A DNA stretch of 64,000 bases, taken from positions 124,001 through 188,000 of the forward strand of contig NZ_FOZZ01000003.1 in NCBI RefSeq assembly GCF_900116225.1. The letters run 5' to 3'. A program made the position numbers and the translations under genes. Of this stretch, positions 35,511 through 44,418 are shown one piece after another. The notes under the pieces are model-generated. The model saw only the letters and a program-made list of their open reading frames with translations, was not told the DNA's origin and searched no databases. Source of the DNA: Sphingobacterium wenxiniae. Its GTDB lineage: Bacteria; Bacteroidota; Bacteroidia; Sphingobacteriales; Sphingobacteriaceae. Each line of letters starts with the position of its first letter. Within the stretch, counting starts at the first letter, position 1.

Positions 35511-36206
35511 TTACACCGCGAAGAAAGCTGTTAGCTCTTCTAAAGTTTCGGGAGAAGTGGTCAAATCTTTGACTATCTTTCCTTTTTCCAAAGCGATGAT
35601 ACGGTCAGATATTTCGACAGTATGCGAAAGATCGTGACTGGAAATCAAGATAGTCATACCGCTTTCGTTCATCAGCTGACGAATCAAATCTTTCAACCGA
35701 AACTGCGAACTTGGGTCTAAATTTGCAAATGGCTCATCCAAAATAAGCAATTCGGGATTGCCAATCAAAGCTCCCACGATACCAACTTTTTTTTGATTTC
35801 CCTTTGAAAGGTCTCGAATATATTTATTGCGTCCTAATATTTCTCCATTGAAAAATGCTGCAAACTGTGCAATAAACCCATCAACATCTACCTTTGACAT
35901 TCCATATAAATCACCGATGAAATAAAAGTACTCTTCGGGAGTCAGGTAACCAATTAAAAAACTCTCATCCAAAAAAGACCCGGTAAAGTATTTCCAATTT
36001 TCACTTTCTTGAACCTTTACACCATTGATACTTATTTCTCCAGTATCTGCTTGAATCAAATCCAACATTAAGCTGAACAACGTCGTTTTTCCAGCACCGT
36101 TATTACCAACCAAGCCTACACGTTCGCCCTTTTTAATTTCGAGATTATCGATATGCAACACCTGCACACCGTTATAATGTTTTGTTATATTATGAATACT
36201 TATCAT
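35511..36206 (-). CDS. ABC transporter ATP-binding protein
   Basis: A 231-residue ATPase with Walker A GLVGNNGAGKTT (about residues 32-43), signature LSKGNQKK (in place of LSGGQ), Walker B LLILDEPFANLD and switch His in SSHDLSHTV. It pairs with the DUF5687 permease 17 bases upstream on the same strand. The form is that of exporter or envelope-remodelling ATPases (CcmA-like); the substrate is unknown. Confidence 0.9.
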   Translation of the reverse strand: MISIHNITKHYNGVQVLHIDNLEIKKGERVGLVGNNGAGKTTLFSLMLDLIQADTGEISINGVKVQESENWKYFTGSFLDESFLIGYLTPEEYFYFIGDLYGMSKVDVDGFIAQFAAFFNGEILGRNKYIRDLSKGNQKKVGIVGALIGNPELLILDEPFANLDPSSQFRLKDLIRQLMNESGMTILISSHDLSHTVEISDRIIALEKGKIVKDLTTSPETLEELTAFFAV

Positions 36207-36223
36207 GTTCTAAAATATACTGA

Positions 36224-37702
36224 TTAATCCTTTTGTTTAAATCCTTCGAGCATTGCATATCGCTTCTCCTTATAGAGTTTTGCCAATGCCTGCAATATGA
36301 TCTTACGAAGCAATAAGCCTACGATACCTAAGCCTATCAACACCAGATTGGCCGTATTGTGATTTATCAGCGCTCTTGTGCTAAACCAAATAATAATCGG
36401 TCCGAAAATCAATGGGATACCAACCAACCATTGCGCAATCCCTATTCCTTGATAATTAAACATACTGCTATGACTGAGGTCTATCCGTTTCCTATTGTAG
36501 GCTCCAAAAAAGAGGATAACTGGGATATTGACTCCCATATTGTACATCGCACAAGCAAAATTCACATAAACCTTATCCCAACCAAAATACACATACGGTG
36601 TGCTCAACAAGGTCAATAACAATACCGACCCGTACATCAACAGCGCTTTTGACTCCAAATAGTTGCTCATCGTAATCGGCCTTGTATTGAACAATGGAAA
36701 ATAAGCACTATCCCAAGCGGGGATAAACTGTCCGAAATTAATCACAAAAATTCCCGTCATAAAAACACCGACAAAAATGAGCATTCCCGAGCCATCATAA
36801 GTTGGATTGCCATAAAAGAATAACCCATACGCTAAGAACACCATACACATTGTCACGGCAGTCTTTGCTCGTTTATTACGCCAGATAAGTTTCAGATCCA
36901 ATTGTAGAAAGGGAGCTAATGCCCCAAAACGATTTGTCCAGCTTAGATCTGATGCCCGCTGCACGACCTGCCCTTGTACCAAATAAGCATCTAAATACAG
37001 GTTCGTTTTTAAATCGCGGAATGTTACCCTATAGCTACATAGTGCAAGTCCAAAGGGAATCAATGCTAACAGCGGATATTGCAATATGCTATCGAAAAAA
37101 CGACCAAAGAGTGTCGATACGGAATAAATTTTAAAATATTCCAGTCCGATGAGAACGGAACATATCACAATAAAAGGTATTAAAGCTTTTAAGTTATTGC
37201 TAAAGCGTTTCTGTACCCAAAAGTTAAAATAATTGACAGCATAAACGATGCTTATCACTGCCAGTAGCCAAGCAATCAATCCTGTTGCAGAAAAACTATC
37301 TCTATTCAGGTAGCCAACAACAAACGGAAGAGCTACACTTGCGGTTAATATATTATAGAATGAATAACTTGTCTTGAATAAAATATGGTGTATAATCTGA
37401 CTGCGCTGTATTCGTTTGGTCAGCAAAGGTTTGATATCCAAAACAGGCAGATTCTGCAGCATAAACCGCAGCACAAATTCGCCTAAAAACCACAATAGCA
37501 AGAAATTATTAACAACCAAAATAGGTTCTACCTGCGGATATATTTTTTGCATCAAAGGATATAACCCTACGCCCAGACTTAAAAATACAAGAAAAAAATA
37601 CAGCCCCATAAACCCTAAGAGGATTTTGACACTGATTCCTTTTCCAAAGGAAGCCGAACGGAAAAAAGACTTCCACTCTAACTTCAATAATCGTAAAAAC
37701 AT
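36224..37702 (-). CDS. DUF5687-family ABC transporter permease
   Basis: A 492-residue protein with about 10-12 membrane helices and a short soluble N-terminus (MFLRLLKLEWKSFFRSASFG). It resembles DUF5687, a Bacteroidota permease family normally encoded with one ABC ATPase, as here. The substrate is unknown. The pair is bracketed by two copies of a 26-bp repeat. Confidence 0.78.
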   Translation of the reverse strand: MFLRLLKLEWKSFFRSASFGKGISVKILLGFMGLYFFLVFLSLGVGLYPLMQKIYPQVEPILVVNNFLLLWFLGEFVLRFMLQNLPVLDIKPLLTKRIQRSQIIHHILFKTSYSFYNILTASVALPFVVGYLNRDSFSATGLIAWLLAVISIVYAVNYFNFWVQKRFSNNLKALIPFIVICSVLIGLEYFKIYSVSTLFGRFFDSILQYPLLALIPFGLALCSYRVTFRDLKTNLYLDAYLVQGQVVQRASDLSWTNRFGALAPFLQLDLKLIWRNKRAKTAVTMCMVFLAYGLFFYGNPTYDGSGMLIFVGVFMTGIFVINFGQFIPAWDSAYFPLFNTRPITMSNYLESKALLMYGSVLLLTLLSTPYVYFGWDKVYVNFACAMYNMGVNIPVILFFGAYNRKRIDLSHSSMFNYQGIGIAQWLVGIPLIFGPIIIWFSTRALINHNTANLVLIGLGIVGLLLRKIILQALAKLYKEKRYAMLEGFKQKD

Positions 37703-37785
37703 AAAAAATTGCTTTAGTTTATCGCTTCAATTATAAGCATTAGTCTGTAAAACAGGAAAAATGTTACACTAAAAAGTAAAAAAGC

Positions 37786-37811
37786 CAAAAGTCAAACTTT
37801 CCACAAAATGT
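37786..37811. repeat. 26-bp direct repeat, right copy
   Basis: Identical to 35436-35461. It lies 84 bases upstream of the permease start and upstream of the epimerase promoter. The distance between copies is 2350 bases. Confidence 0.9.
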
Positions 37812-37839
37812 AAGGAAATAAAAATACCTATCCAGCAGA

Positions 37840-37871
37840 TTTGCATAGCCAAGGGCAATAGATTATCTTTG
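37840..37871 (+). promoter_or_regulatory. Promoter of the epimerase/serB-like unit
   Basis: TTTG (37840-37843), 20 bases, then TATCTTTG (37864-37871), close to the Bacteroidota consensus. Transcription would begin about 20 bases before the GTG at 37898. Confidence 0.65.
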
Positions 37872-37897
37872 AAAACAGCATTTTTGAAGACAATCAA

Positions 37898-38866
37898 GTG
37901 GTATTAGTTACAGGAGGAACAGGTTTTCTGGGATCATCATTAATCAGCTATCTGATTAATGATGGCGTAGCCGTCTTGGCGACCAAGCGTTCACAATCCA
38001 CCATACCTGAATCCTTACGTTCGTCATCTCTCATTCAATGGGTAGATGCCGATATTACGGACTATTTTGCTTTGGCGGATCTCTTTAGCGGCATTTCCAA
38101 AGTCTATCATTGTGCTGCTATGATATCCTATCAAAAAGAGGATTGGTCTAATATGCTCCACACTAACATCGAAGGAACCCGACATATCGTCAACCTTTGC
38201 TTGGAACACCAAGCCCGATTAGTACATGTGAGCTCCATAGCAGCTTTGGGTGTTAGCAAATCCGGCGAGCCAATTACCGAAAACAGCAAATGGGATGATG
38301 GCGAGGAGCATTCCAAATATGCCCTGTCCAAATACGAAAGTGAAATGGAAGTATGGCGTGGTATTGTAGAGGGATTGGATGCTGTTATCGTCAATCCATC
38401 GGTTATTATGGGCAACGGCGTTGGCAACAAGGGATCAGGTGTTATCTTCTCGCTCGTGCAGAAGGGTTTAAAGATCTATCCTCCAGGAAGTGTAGGCATT
38501 GTGGATGTGGCTGATGTTGCTAAAATAATGATACAACTCATGGAGACACCATCCATCAGTGGAGAACGATTCATCCTAAACAGCGAAAACCTGACCAACA
38601 AAAGCTTGTTGGAGCGCATATCGATCTTATTAGACAAACCTGCTCCGACTATAGAAGCAAAACCTTTTATGCTCAGTATCGCTTGGCGAATTGCAAAAGC
38701 AGCAGCTTGGTTCAAAAGCAAACGTCCGGCACTCACCCGAGAATCAGCTAAAGCTTCAGCATCGAACTGGACCTATTCGAACCAAAAGCTCATCGACAGA
38801 ACAGGATACCTATTCAAACCGATAGACGACACCTTGAAAGAAATGAGTAAGGCATTCAAAGACTAA
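37898..38866 (+). CDS. NAD(P)-dependent epimerase/dehydratase (extended SDR)
   Basis: A 322-residue Rossmann protein with the nucleotide loop VLVTGGTGFLGSSLI, the SDR Ser in VHVSSIAALG and the YxxxK pair in KYALSKYESEME. It resembles dihydroflavonol-reductase-like and 3beta-HSD-like SDRs of unknown substrate. The start is a GTG; the frame is open upstream, but the promoter (37840-37871) leaves little room for an earlier one. It precedes the SerB fusion by 31 bases. Confidence 0.82.
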   Translation: MVLVTGGTGFLGSSLISYLINDGVAVLATKRSQSTIPESLRSSSLIQWVDADITDYFALADLFSGISKVYHCAAMISYQKEDWSNMLHTNIEGTRHIVNLCLEHQARLVHVSSIAALGVSKSGEPITENSKWDDGEEHSKYALSKYESEMEVWRGIVEGLDAVIVNPSVIMGNGVGNKGSGVIFSLVQKGLKIYPPGSVGIVDVADVAKIMIQLMETPSISGERFILNSENLTNKSLLERISILLDKPAPTIEAKPFMLSIAWRIAKAAAWFKSKRPALTRESAKASASNWTYSNQKLIDRTGYLFKPIDDTLKEMSKAFKD

Positions 38867-38897
38867 AAACAAATAATCAACACAAACTAAACCCATC

Positions 38898-40193
38898 GTG
38901 AAGAACTATTATATCATTGATTTTGACAGTACCTTTACCCAGGTAGAAGCCCTGGATGAACTGGCAAGAATTTCACTTGAAAACCATCCTGACCGGGAAA
39001 AGATTTACCAACAGATTGAAGATTATACCAACTTGGCAATGGAAGGAAAAATATCCTTTCGGGAAAGCCTTGCCGGCCGGGTACAGCTCCTCAATGCCAA
39101 CAAAGAGCATCTCAATAAATTGGTAACGCACCTCAAAAAGAAGGTATCCCGTTCCTTTGATCGAAACAAAGAATTTTTCAAGAAAAATACCGACACCGCT
39201 TGGATTGTATCCGGCGGCTTCAAGGAGTTTATCACACCTGTAGTTACACCATACTATATCAAAAAGGAAAATATCTACGCCAATACATTCAAATTTGACA
39301 GCAATGGAAATATCATTGGTTATGACGAGAACAATCCGCTATCCGATGAAGGCGGAAAAGTAAAACTTCTTCAGGAATTGCAAATTGACGGACGCATATT
39401 CGGCATAGGTGATGGTTATTCTGATTTTCAGTTGAAAGAATCCGGGTTAATCGAAAAATTCTTTGCTTTTACGGAGAATATAGCCAGAAAAAGTGTGACA
39501 GATAAGGCAGACCATATCACGCCAAGCTTTGACGAGTTTCTGTATGTCAACGACCTACCTCGAGCAATTTCTTATCCCAAAAACCGCATTCTTTGCTTGC
39601 TCGTAGGGGATGTTCCTGCAATAGCCGTACATATCCTGAAACGTGATGGGTTTTCGGTACGTGTAAAGGAGACTTTCGAAGAGAAATATACCAAGGATGT
39701 AGGCCTGCTTCTTCTGGGGAATGGCGTAAGCGTAGACGACGAACAGCTCGCCCGTGCCGATAAACTAAAAACCATCGGCTATTTAGGTGATATCAAAGGT
39801 AAGATAAGCAAACGCATTTGTAGTGAAAAAGGAATTGTTGTTTTCGACGATAAGAAAAACAAAAACCGCAATGCAGAGTTTATTCCACGCCGTATGGCAG
39901 ATTTTATCAATAATGGCGATACAGCGATGAGCCGGAACTTCCCGAATCTTACCCTACCTAAGCTAACACAGGCACATCGCCTCCTGCATATTCACCAGAA
40001 TGTACCTGGTATTATGGCACAAATCAACCAGGTTTATGCCGAGAATGACATCAACATCATCTCCCAGTTCCTGATGACAAAAGGCGATATAGGTTATGCC
40101 GTGACCGATATTCACACAGCTTACGACAAAAACATGTTGAAGCAACTCAAACAAATTGACAAAACAATTAAATTCAGGATATTATACAAATAG
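38898..40193 (+). CDS. Phosphoserine phosphatase fused to a truncated phosphoglycerate dehydrogenase and ACT domain
   Basis: A 431-residue protein with a GTG start. Residues 1-215 form a HAD phosphatase domain (DFDSTFTQVEALDE nucleophile loop, SGGFKEF, GDGYSDFQ). From about 226 (YPKNRILCLLVGDVP) it follows the N-terminal substrate-binding part of SerA up to about 330, then jumps to NFPNLTLPKL and an ACT domain (about 360-431). The NAD-binding Rossmann fold and the Arg/Glu/His catalytic set of SerA, about 200 residues, are missing. Bacteroidota homologues I recall of about 630 residues keep it. It should dephosphorylate phosphoserine, perhaps under serine control through ACT. Confidence 0.85.
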   Translation: MKNYYIIDFDSTFTQVEALDELARISLENHPDREKIYQQIEDYTNLAMEGKISFRESLAGRVQLLNANKEHLNKLVTHLKKKVSRSFDRNKEFFKKNTDTAWIVSGGFKEFITPVVTPYYIKKENIYANTFKFDSNGNIIGYDENNPLSDEGGKVKLLQELQIDGRIFGIGDGYSDFQLKESGLIEKFFAFTENIARKSVTDKADHITPSFDEFLYVNDLPRAISYPKNRILCLLVGDVPAIAVHILKRDGFSVRVKETFEEKYTKDVGLLLLGNGVSVDDEQLARADKLKTIGYLGDIKGKISKRICSEKGIVVFDDKKNKNRNAEFIPRRMADFINNGDTAMSRNFPNLTLPKLTQAHRLLHIHQNVPGIMAQINQVYAENDINIISQFLMTKGDIGYAVTDIHTAYDKNMLKQLKQIDKTIKFRILYK

Positions 40194-40222
40194 CGAGAGG
40201 ACTCCCTCGCTATTTGTATAAT
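40183..40222. terminator. Bidirectional terminator between the serB fusion and fthC
   Basis: TTATACAAATAGCGAG (40183-40198) pairs with CTCGCTATTTGTATAA (40207-40222) across AGGACTCC, a 16-bp stem that includes both stop codons. Confidence 0.8.
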
Positions 40223-40788
40223 TGTTGTATGCCTTTTGGAAATATTACTTCATCCAGCGGTATATCCAATGAAGAAACATCGTCTATCAATTCCTCCATC
40301 GGCTCAAAAAACGAAACACCAATCTTTCTACAATCCGGATGGCATTCTGAAAGGAAACGATCATAAAAACCTTTGCCATAACCTACTCGATTCCCTTTCA
40401 CATCACATGCTAGAAGAGGAACTAAGACGACATCCAACAGTTTAGCCGAAACCGTTTCTCCTCCAGTCGGTTCTAAAATTCCCCACGCATTTACTTCAAG
40501 TTGACTATCGTTCGAAAACAAGAAATGTTGCATAGAACAGTCCTGCAGATTACTGCGACTCACAACTACTTTTTTCTGTAGGTAGATGTCCTTAAAATAT
40601 TGTACAAAAGTCCAAACATCCGGTTCCTTTTTATGCACCATAGGAATATATGTATGCAGGTAAGTGACCGCCTTCCAATCCATGTCTGTCAACAACTTGC
40701 AAATAGCCCTACTACCTTCTGCAAGCTCACCTATAGAGAGGGCCTCTCTTTTCTGTTTATAGATTGTTCTACATTCTGCTTTTGTCAT
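40210..40788 (-). CDS. 5-formyltetrahydrofolate cyclo-ligase
   Basis: A 192-residue protein with the ATP/folate motif RVGYGKGFYDRFLSE (about residues 130-145), the N-terminal RxxxY... block KQKREALS and the LVPLLACD strand. It converts 5-formyl-THF to methenyl-THF. It lies convergent with the serB fusion and is followed by efp on the same strand after about 125 bases and a terminator. Confidence 0.9.
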   Translation of the reverse strand: MTKAECRTIYKQKREALSIGELAEGSRAICKLLTDMDWKAVTYLHTYIPMVHKKEPDVWTFVQYFKDIYLQKKVVVSRSNLQDCSMQHFLFSNDSQLEVNAWGILEPTGGETVSAKLLDVVLVPLLACDVKGNRVGYGKGFYDRFLSECHPDCRKIGVSFFEPMEELIDDVSSLDIPLDEVIFPKGIQQLYK

Positions 40789-40861
40789 GCTCTTAGCTGT
40801 AAGTGTAGGCTATAAGCAAGCAAAGCTTAAACCCTACTGCCTATGGCTTAATACAAAAAAA

Positions 40862-40888
40862 CGGTCTTGTGCTCACGCAACAAGACCG
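40862..40888 (-). terminator. Terminator downstream of efp
   Basis: CGGTCTTGT (40862-40870) and ACAAGACCG (40880-40888) pair, and the minus-strand transcript then runs into a U-run (A7 on the plus strand at 40855-40861). Confidence 0.8.
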
Positions 40889-40915
40889 AATAATCAACCT
40901 AAACCTTAACCTTTA

Positions 40916-41479
40916 TTATGATTTAACACGCTCGATATAATCACCGGTGCGCGTATCGACTTTTACTCTATCTCCTTGGTTAATGAAAAGCGGAACACGG
41001 ATTTCCACGCCAGTTTCCACAGTTGCATTTTTCAACGCATTGGTAGAAGTGTCACCTTTCACCGCAGGCTCTGTGTACGTGATTTCCAACTCCACGGTTG
41101 TGGGTGCTTGTGCCATGATAGGCTCATCACTTTCAAAAGCAATAATAACGTTCATGCCTTCTTTCAAAAACCGTGCGGTATCACCAAACAATACCTTCGG
41201 AATATTGAACTGCTCGTAAGTGTTATTATCCATCACTACAAAAAACTCACCATCATCATATAAATACTGATAATCGTTAGTTTCCACACGTGCGATTTCT
41301 ACCTCCTCGTCCGTACGGAAACGGTATTCTACTAATTTACCAGTTTTCACGTTACGCATACGTGCTTGATAAAATGCACGTAAGTTACCTGGCGTACGAT
41401 GAATATATTCCTCTACCGCAACCAATTCTCCGTTGAAACGAAGTATATTCCCTGATTTAACCTCAGACGCTTTTGACAT
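40916..41479 (-). CDS. efp: Elongation factor P with unmodified-type loop
   Basis: A 187-residue three-domain EF-P that relieves ribosome stalling at proline runs. The tip loop reads HRTPGNLRAF, so the residue at the position of the usual Lys34 (PGKGxAF) is Asn32 and the neighbouring Arg35 is the only basic tip residue. Such a protein could not be modified by EpmA-type beta-lysylation at that position. The rest (domain II VVMDNNTYEQF, domain III VRVDTRTGDYIERV) is normal. Confidence 0.9.
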   Translation of the reverse strand: MSKASEVKSGNILRFNGELVAVEEYIHRTPGNLRAFYQARMRNVKTGKLVEYRFRTDEEVEIARVETNDYQYLYDDGEFFVVMDNNTYEQFNIPKVLFGDTARFLKEGMNVIIAFESDEPIMAQAPTTVELEITYTEPAVKGDTSTNALKNATVETGVEIRVPLFINQGDRVKVDTRTGDYIERVKS

Positions 41480-41554
41480 AATTATATTTTTAAAACTCCT
41501 TAATACTGCAAAATTAAGAAATATACTGCTTTTATTAAAATTGGGCTTAAATGG

Positions 41555-42181
41555 TTATTTATAATCTAAAATACTCAGTTTTTCATCACAGAAAACATAT
41601 TCTTTTTCTTGGTTAGAGCCAATGATGAACAACCTTTCAGGATGTGAAGTCCTCTCGACCAAAGAAAGATACCACTGTTCTCCCTCCACGTCTAGATTGC
41701 TTGTAGGCTCATCCAACAAGACAATCTTACTATCTGAACAACATCCCAAAACCAATTTTAACCGTTGTTTCATCCCAGAAGAGAAATAATGGATTTCCTT
41801 ATCTTTTGATTTTTGCAACCCCATCAATTCAATCAACGAATCTTTATCAAAACCCGGAAAATAAGGTTTGAACTTAAAATGAAAATCCAACATCTCCTGT
41901 AAGGTAAATTCCTCGATCAACTCGACATAAGGTGCTGTAAAGGAAAGTTGTTGATAAACCGTTTCCACTTCAATCTGCGTTGTCAAATCTCGACCCGTGT
42001 ATATAATTTTTCCTTCGCTGGGCGACAGACTTCCAGACAACACTTTCAATAAAGTAGACTTGCCCGAACCATTCGGCCCAAGCACAGCATATTTTTTTCC
42101 AAAAGTAAAGGTATAATCAACCTTGCGAAAGATCCATTCTTGATTATACCTTCTACCTACGCTTTGTAAAGTTATTTGCAA
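41555..42181 (-). CDS. ABC transporter ATP-binding protein
   Basis: About 208 residues: Walker A VLGPNGSGKST, Q-loop VYQQLSF, signature-like HYFSSGMKQRLK (SGMKQ for SGGQQ), Walker B IVLLDEPTSNLD. The start is taken as TTG 42181, 10 bases after the lpxA stop and behind the purine-rich AAAGGAAG. A longer open frame into lpxA exists but overlaps that gene by 110 bases and does not look like an ABC N-terminus. No permease is adjacent. Confidence 0.8.
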   Translation of the reverse strand: MQITLQSVGRRYNQEWIFRKVDYTFTFGKKYAVLGPNGSGKSTLLKVLSGSLSPSEGKIIYTGRDLTTQIEVETVYQQLSFTAPYVELIEEFTLQEMLDFHFKFKPYFPGFDKDSLIELMGLQKSKDKEIHYFSSGMKQRLKLVLGCCSDSKIVLLDEPTSNLDVEGEQWYLSLVERTSHPERLFIIGSNQEKEYVFCDEKLSILDYK

Positions 42182-42191
42182 TAATCTTCCT

Positions 42192-42989
42192 TTATATAGT
42201 TGAAACTCGACCTTGATTAAAACCTTTGATAACGCCGCGGTTAGAATTACGAATAAATGAAAGAATCTCGTCACGTAGTTCTGTTGGAGCAAATTCAGCT
42301 TCAATCAAATCCAAGGCCTTGGTCAGATTACGGTTTTGTACGAAAAGTACACGATAAAGATCTTGTATCTCCGTAATCTGCTCCGTAGAGAATCCTCGAC
42401 GACGTAGTCCCACCGAGTTGATTCCTGCATAAGCAATTGGCTCACGGGCAGCTTTGATAAACGGCGGAACATCCTTACGTACCAAAGTACCACCAGTGAC
42501 AAATGCATGCGAACCAATCTGACAAAACTGGTGTACAGCAACCATACCCGCCAATACCACATAATCGCCCACAGTAATATGACCTGCCAACGTACTTGAG
42601 TTGGAAAAGATACAGTTATCACCTACGATACAATCATGTGCAATATGGCTGTATGCCTGAATAAGACAGTTCTTACCAATAGCCGTCTTGTAACGATCCT
42701 TCGTACCACGGTTGATGGTCACGCACTCACGAATTGTCGTATTATCTCCGATTTCTGCGGTCGTGACCTCTCCCTCGAACTTTAAGTCCTGAGGCTCGCC
42801 TGAAATAACGGCTCCTGGAAAGATTCGACAGTTCTTCCCTATCCGAGCACCATTCATGATGGTCACATTTGAACCAATCCACGTTCCTTCACCAATTTCC
42901 ACATCTCTGTGAATGGTTGAGAAAGGTTCTACCACCACATTCTGGGCTATCTTAGCCTCTGGGTGTATGTATGATAACGGTTGTATCAT
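42192..42989 (-). CDS. lpxA: UDP-N-acetylglucosamine acyltransferase
   Basis: A 265-residue left-handed beta-helix enzyme with repeated hexapeptides (VVVEPFSTIHRDVEIGEG, SNVTIMNGARIG), the catalytic His in YSHIAHDCIVGDN, and the C-terminal helical domain. It performs the first step of lipid A synthesis, adding a 3-hydroxyacyl chain. It is 2 bases downstream of lpxC-fabZ in the lpxD-lpxC/fabZ-lpxA operon. Confidence 0.95.
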   Translation of the reverse strand: MIQPLSYIHPEAKIAQNVVVEPFSTIHRDVEIGEGTWIGSNVTIMNGARIGKNCRIFPGAVISGEPQDLKFEGEVTTAEIGDNTTIRECVTINRGTKDRYKTAIGKNCLIQAYSHIAHDCIVGDNCIFSNSSTLAGHITVGDYVVLAGMVAVHQFCQIGSHAFVTGGTLVRKDVPPFIKAAREPIAYAGINSVGLRRRGFSTEQITEIQDLYRVLFVQNRNLTKALDLIEAEFAPTELRDEILSFIRNSNRGVIKGFNQGRVSTI

Positions 42990-42991
42990 AA

Positions 42992-44389
42992 TTAATTACC
43001 TTTTACTTTTACAATCTGAGCCATCAGCTCAGCTTCACTAACTATTTTATCGCCAACCATACCTACACCTTTCATGCGCGCAATACCTCTACGGATCGGT
43101 TCCAAAAGCTCACAGCTAAAGATAACGGTATCCCCTGGTGTCACTTGATTCTTAAAACGAGCATTTTCGATCTTTAGGAACAGTGTTAACCAGTTTTCTG
43201 GATCGGGCACTGTATTGAGCACGAGAATACCACCGGTCTGAGCCATAGCTTCAATTTGCAAAACTCCCGGAAATACCGGTGCTCCTGGAAAATGTCCCAT
43301 AAATAAATCTTCATTCATCGTGACATTTTTCAACCCTACAACATGTGTTTCGGACAATTCCAGAATCTTATCCACCATCAAAAAAGGTTGACGGTGTGGA
43401 AGAATATTCATAATCTGAACTGTGTCGTATACGGGTGTTGCATTCGGATCGTACACCTTAACTCCTTTACGGTTTTTATCTTTCTTAATCTGTGCTTTGA
43501 TTTTTTTAGCAAATGCGGCGTTTGCGGCATGTCCTGGGCGAGCAGCCATAATATGACCTTTTAGCGGACGACCGACCAAAGCCAAATCTCCAATCATATC
43601 CAATAACTTATGACGAGCAGGCTCATTCTGCGAACGCAACTGGATATTGTCCAAAATACCTTCGCTTGCTACTTCTACGGTTTTGTTAAACAGCGAAGAC
43701 AGCTTATCCAATTCTTCTTTACTCACCTCTTTATCCACAATCACAATTGCATTGGACAAATCTCCTCCTTTAATTAGATTATGGTTTAACAAGCTTTCCA
43801 ATTCATGCAAGAAGCAGAAAGTACGAGAACTGGAAATCTCACTTTCGAATTCAGAAATATTGCTGATAGAGGCATGCTGACTTCCCAATACAGGTGAATT
43901 AAAATCAATCATACACGTCAACCTATAGCCATCCAACGGCATAGCCATGATTTCAACTTTTCTATCTTTTTCAACATAGACAATATTATCCGTGATTTCG
44001 TAATAATCTCTATCCGCCTCTTGGTCTACAAAGCCCCCTTCTTTTAGTTTTTCAACGAAGATACGCGAACTACCATCCAGTATCGGCACCTCAGGCCCAT
44101 CAATCTCAATCAAAACATTATCAATCTGAAGTCCAACTAAGGCCGCCATCAAGTGCTCAATTGTACTTACCGAAGCTCCATTCTGAGAAATTGTAGTTCC
44201 ACGCGATGTGTCGGTAACATTGTCTGCATCAACAGCAACGATAGGTTCACCCTCCAAATCTACCCGTTTAAACTTATACCAGTGAAACTCAGGCGCAGGT
44301 TTAAGGGTAATGTTTACAGCTTGACCTGTATGCAAACCTATTCCGGAAATGGAGATTTCCGTCTGTATGGTCCTTTGCTTTACATTCAT
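42992..44389 (-). CDS. lpxC: Bifunctional LpxC deacetylase/FabZ dehydratase
   Basis: A 465-residue fusion normal for Bacteroidota. The LpxC part (about 1-300) has ISGIGLHTG, the zinc ligands in STIEHLMAAL and RHKLLDMIGDLAL. The FabZ part (about 320-465) has LPHRQPFLMVDKILEL and GHFPGAPVFPGVLQIE. LpxC is the committed step of lipid A synthesis; FabZ dehydrates 3-hydroxyacyl-ACP for fatty acids. Start at 44389 (MNVKQRTIQTEI); earlier ATGs at 44398 and 44410 are possible. Confidence 0.95.
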   Translation of the reverse strand: MNVKQRTIQTEISISGIGLHTGQAVNITLKPAPEFHWYKFKRVDLEGEPIVAVDADNVTDTSRGTTISQNGASVSTIEHLMAALVGLQIDNVLIEIDGPEVPILDGSSRIFVEKLKEGGFVDQEADRDYYEITDNIVYVEKDRKVEIMAMPLDGYRLTCMIDFNSPVLGSQHASISNISEFESEISSSRTFCFLHELESLLNHNLIKGGDLSNAIVIVDKEVSKEELDKLSSLFNKTVEVASEGILDNIQLRSQNEPARHKLLDMIGDLALVGRPLKGHIMAARPGHAANAAFAKKIKAQIKKDKNRKGVKVYDPNATPVYDTVQIMNILPHRQPFLMVDKILELSETHVVGLKNVTMNEDLFMGHFPGAPVFPGVLQIEAMAQTGGILVLNTVPDPENWLTLFLKIENARFKNQVTPGDTVIFSCELLEPIRRGIARMKGVGMVGDKIVSEAELMAQIVKVKGN

Positions 44390-44418
44390 ATCTAACATTC
44401 TATTTAGCAATATTTTCG

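Noticed and set aside
42182..42304. N-terminal extension of the ABC ATPase
   Set aside because: It overlaps lpxA by 110 bases and does not resemble an ABC protein; TTG 42181 behind AAAGGAAG is a better start.
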